A DNA stretch of 20,928 bases. It comes from Larix sibirica. Its lineage: Eukaryota; Streptophyta; Pinopsida; Pinales; Pinaceae. The DNA lies in assembly GCA_004151065.3 (NCBI GenBank), contig NWUY0300057186.1:1-20928 (forward strand). Reading direction: 5' to 3'. How positions within the stretch are numbered: position 1 is the stretch's first letter; each line of letters begins with the position of its first letter. This document shows, piece by piece, positions 20,491 to 20,928 of this stretch. The position numbers were made by a program, and so were the translations under genes. Below the pieces are notes generated by a model. That model was not told where the DNA came from and ran no database searches. It saw nothing but the letters and a program-made list of their open reading frames with translations.

Positions 20491-20823
20491 CTATGGCTGA
20501 GGATAGACTTCTTCCCATGCAAACGGCAAACGGAGCTCTACTTTCCTACTAACACCAAAAAAAAAAATTCCAAAGGAAGGAACGTAGAAGGCACAGTTGA
20601 AGATGACAAGCGTTACCACACCTGCAGTGCATGAGAGGAGAATAAAATAGAGGACTGAGGCTACGGACGGAAATGCCCAAACCACATAGACAAGTGTGAG
20701 GAACATGAAAATTAACATGACAAAAGAAAATGAAAAGTAACAAAATAAATAAATAGATAAATAAAATACAAGGACCAAAATACTCGTGTTATTGACATCA
20801 AAGCTTGAGAATAAAGTAGACAC
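20491..20823 (-). other. 110-codon hydrophobic reading frame, doubtful
   Basis: The frame runs from an ATG at 20823 to the TGA at 20491. Residues 15-95 are almost all Phe, Leu, Ile, Val, Tyr and Ser and would score as three to four membrane segments, followed by a short polar tail (FAWEEVYPQP). No family is recognised. A T-rich strand reads as Phe/Leu/Val-rich protein by default, and the frame crosses a T11 run (20557-20567 on plus as A11), so chance is a real possibility. The 64-codon frame at 20549-20743 is an overlapping shadow. Confidence 0.2.
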
Positions 20824-20928
20824 ATTGCGAGGGAAGTCCCAGGATCCAACCCTTTCTGTTAGGAACCCATGTCAACCCTTCTCTTTACTTTGTTAGTATA
20901 TTATTGTTGGACGCATATGCTTTGTAAG
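20824..20928. other. Window edge, no feature
   Basis: There are no coding or repeat signals. In-frame stops on the minus strand close the hydrophobic frame upstream of its ATG. Confidence 0.5.

Noticed and set aside
1-20928. LTR pair enclosing the gypsy relic
   Set aside because: No matching long direct repeats with TG...CA ends and no primer-binding site were seen on either side of 7074-7625.

Overview
This window looks like nuclear DNA of a land plant, from a repeat-rich, largely gene-free stretch. The DNA is visibly AT-rich, and no complete protein-coding gene, rRNA, tRNA, CRISPR array or bacterial-type operon can be supported. The clearest evidence for a plant is a plant-type L1 LINE whose ORF2 ends in a zinc-binding reverse-transcriptase tail plus an RNase H domain, together with a plant-style Ty3/gypsy pol remnant. 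A large seed-plant genome, for example a gymnosperm, would fit, but nothing here fixes the species.

Layout. 1-3350 is a 5'-truncated LINE on the minus strand. Its reverse transcriptase, zf-RVT tail and RNase H can be followed in order through several frame changes and stops. 3351-6640 is AT-rich sequence with an (AT)13 microsatellite and three short direct duplications (54, 85 and 42 bp periods). About 7074-7625 holds a heavily decayed Ty3/gypsy pol fragment on the minus strand, with the RT YIDD motif and the end of its RNase H. 7626-10540 holds a proline-rich reading frame, a basic C-terminal-like reading frame and little else that is recognisable. 10545-12505 is a diverged tandem array of six units, 312-361 bp each. 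12506-14550 is unassigned with short direct repeats. 14604-14990 is a diverged 196-bp tandem duplication. 15411-15531 is a compound microsatellite. 15669-16831 carries three co-directional minus-strand reading frames that may be a decayed gene. 16870-17280 is a second, different RNase H LINE fragment. 17281-20928 is AT-rich and mostly unassigned, with a T13/A11 hairpin, an (TG)13 microsatellite and two medium ORFs of doubtful reality.

The genes do not work together as a system. The recognisable proteins are dead transposon relics: the first LINE has lost a catalytic Asp of its RT and altered RNase H acidic residues, and the second RNase H has a stop and an Asp-to-Tyr change. I found no convincing undescribed biological system. 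The most unusual structural feature is the six-unit array near 10.5-12.5 kb.
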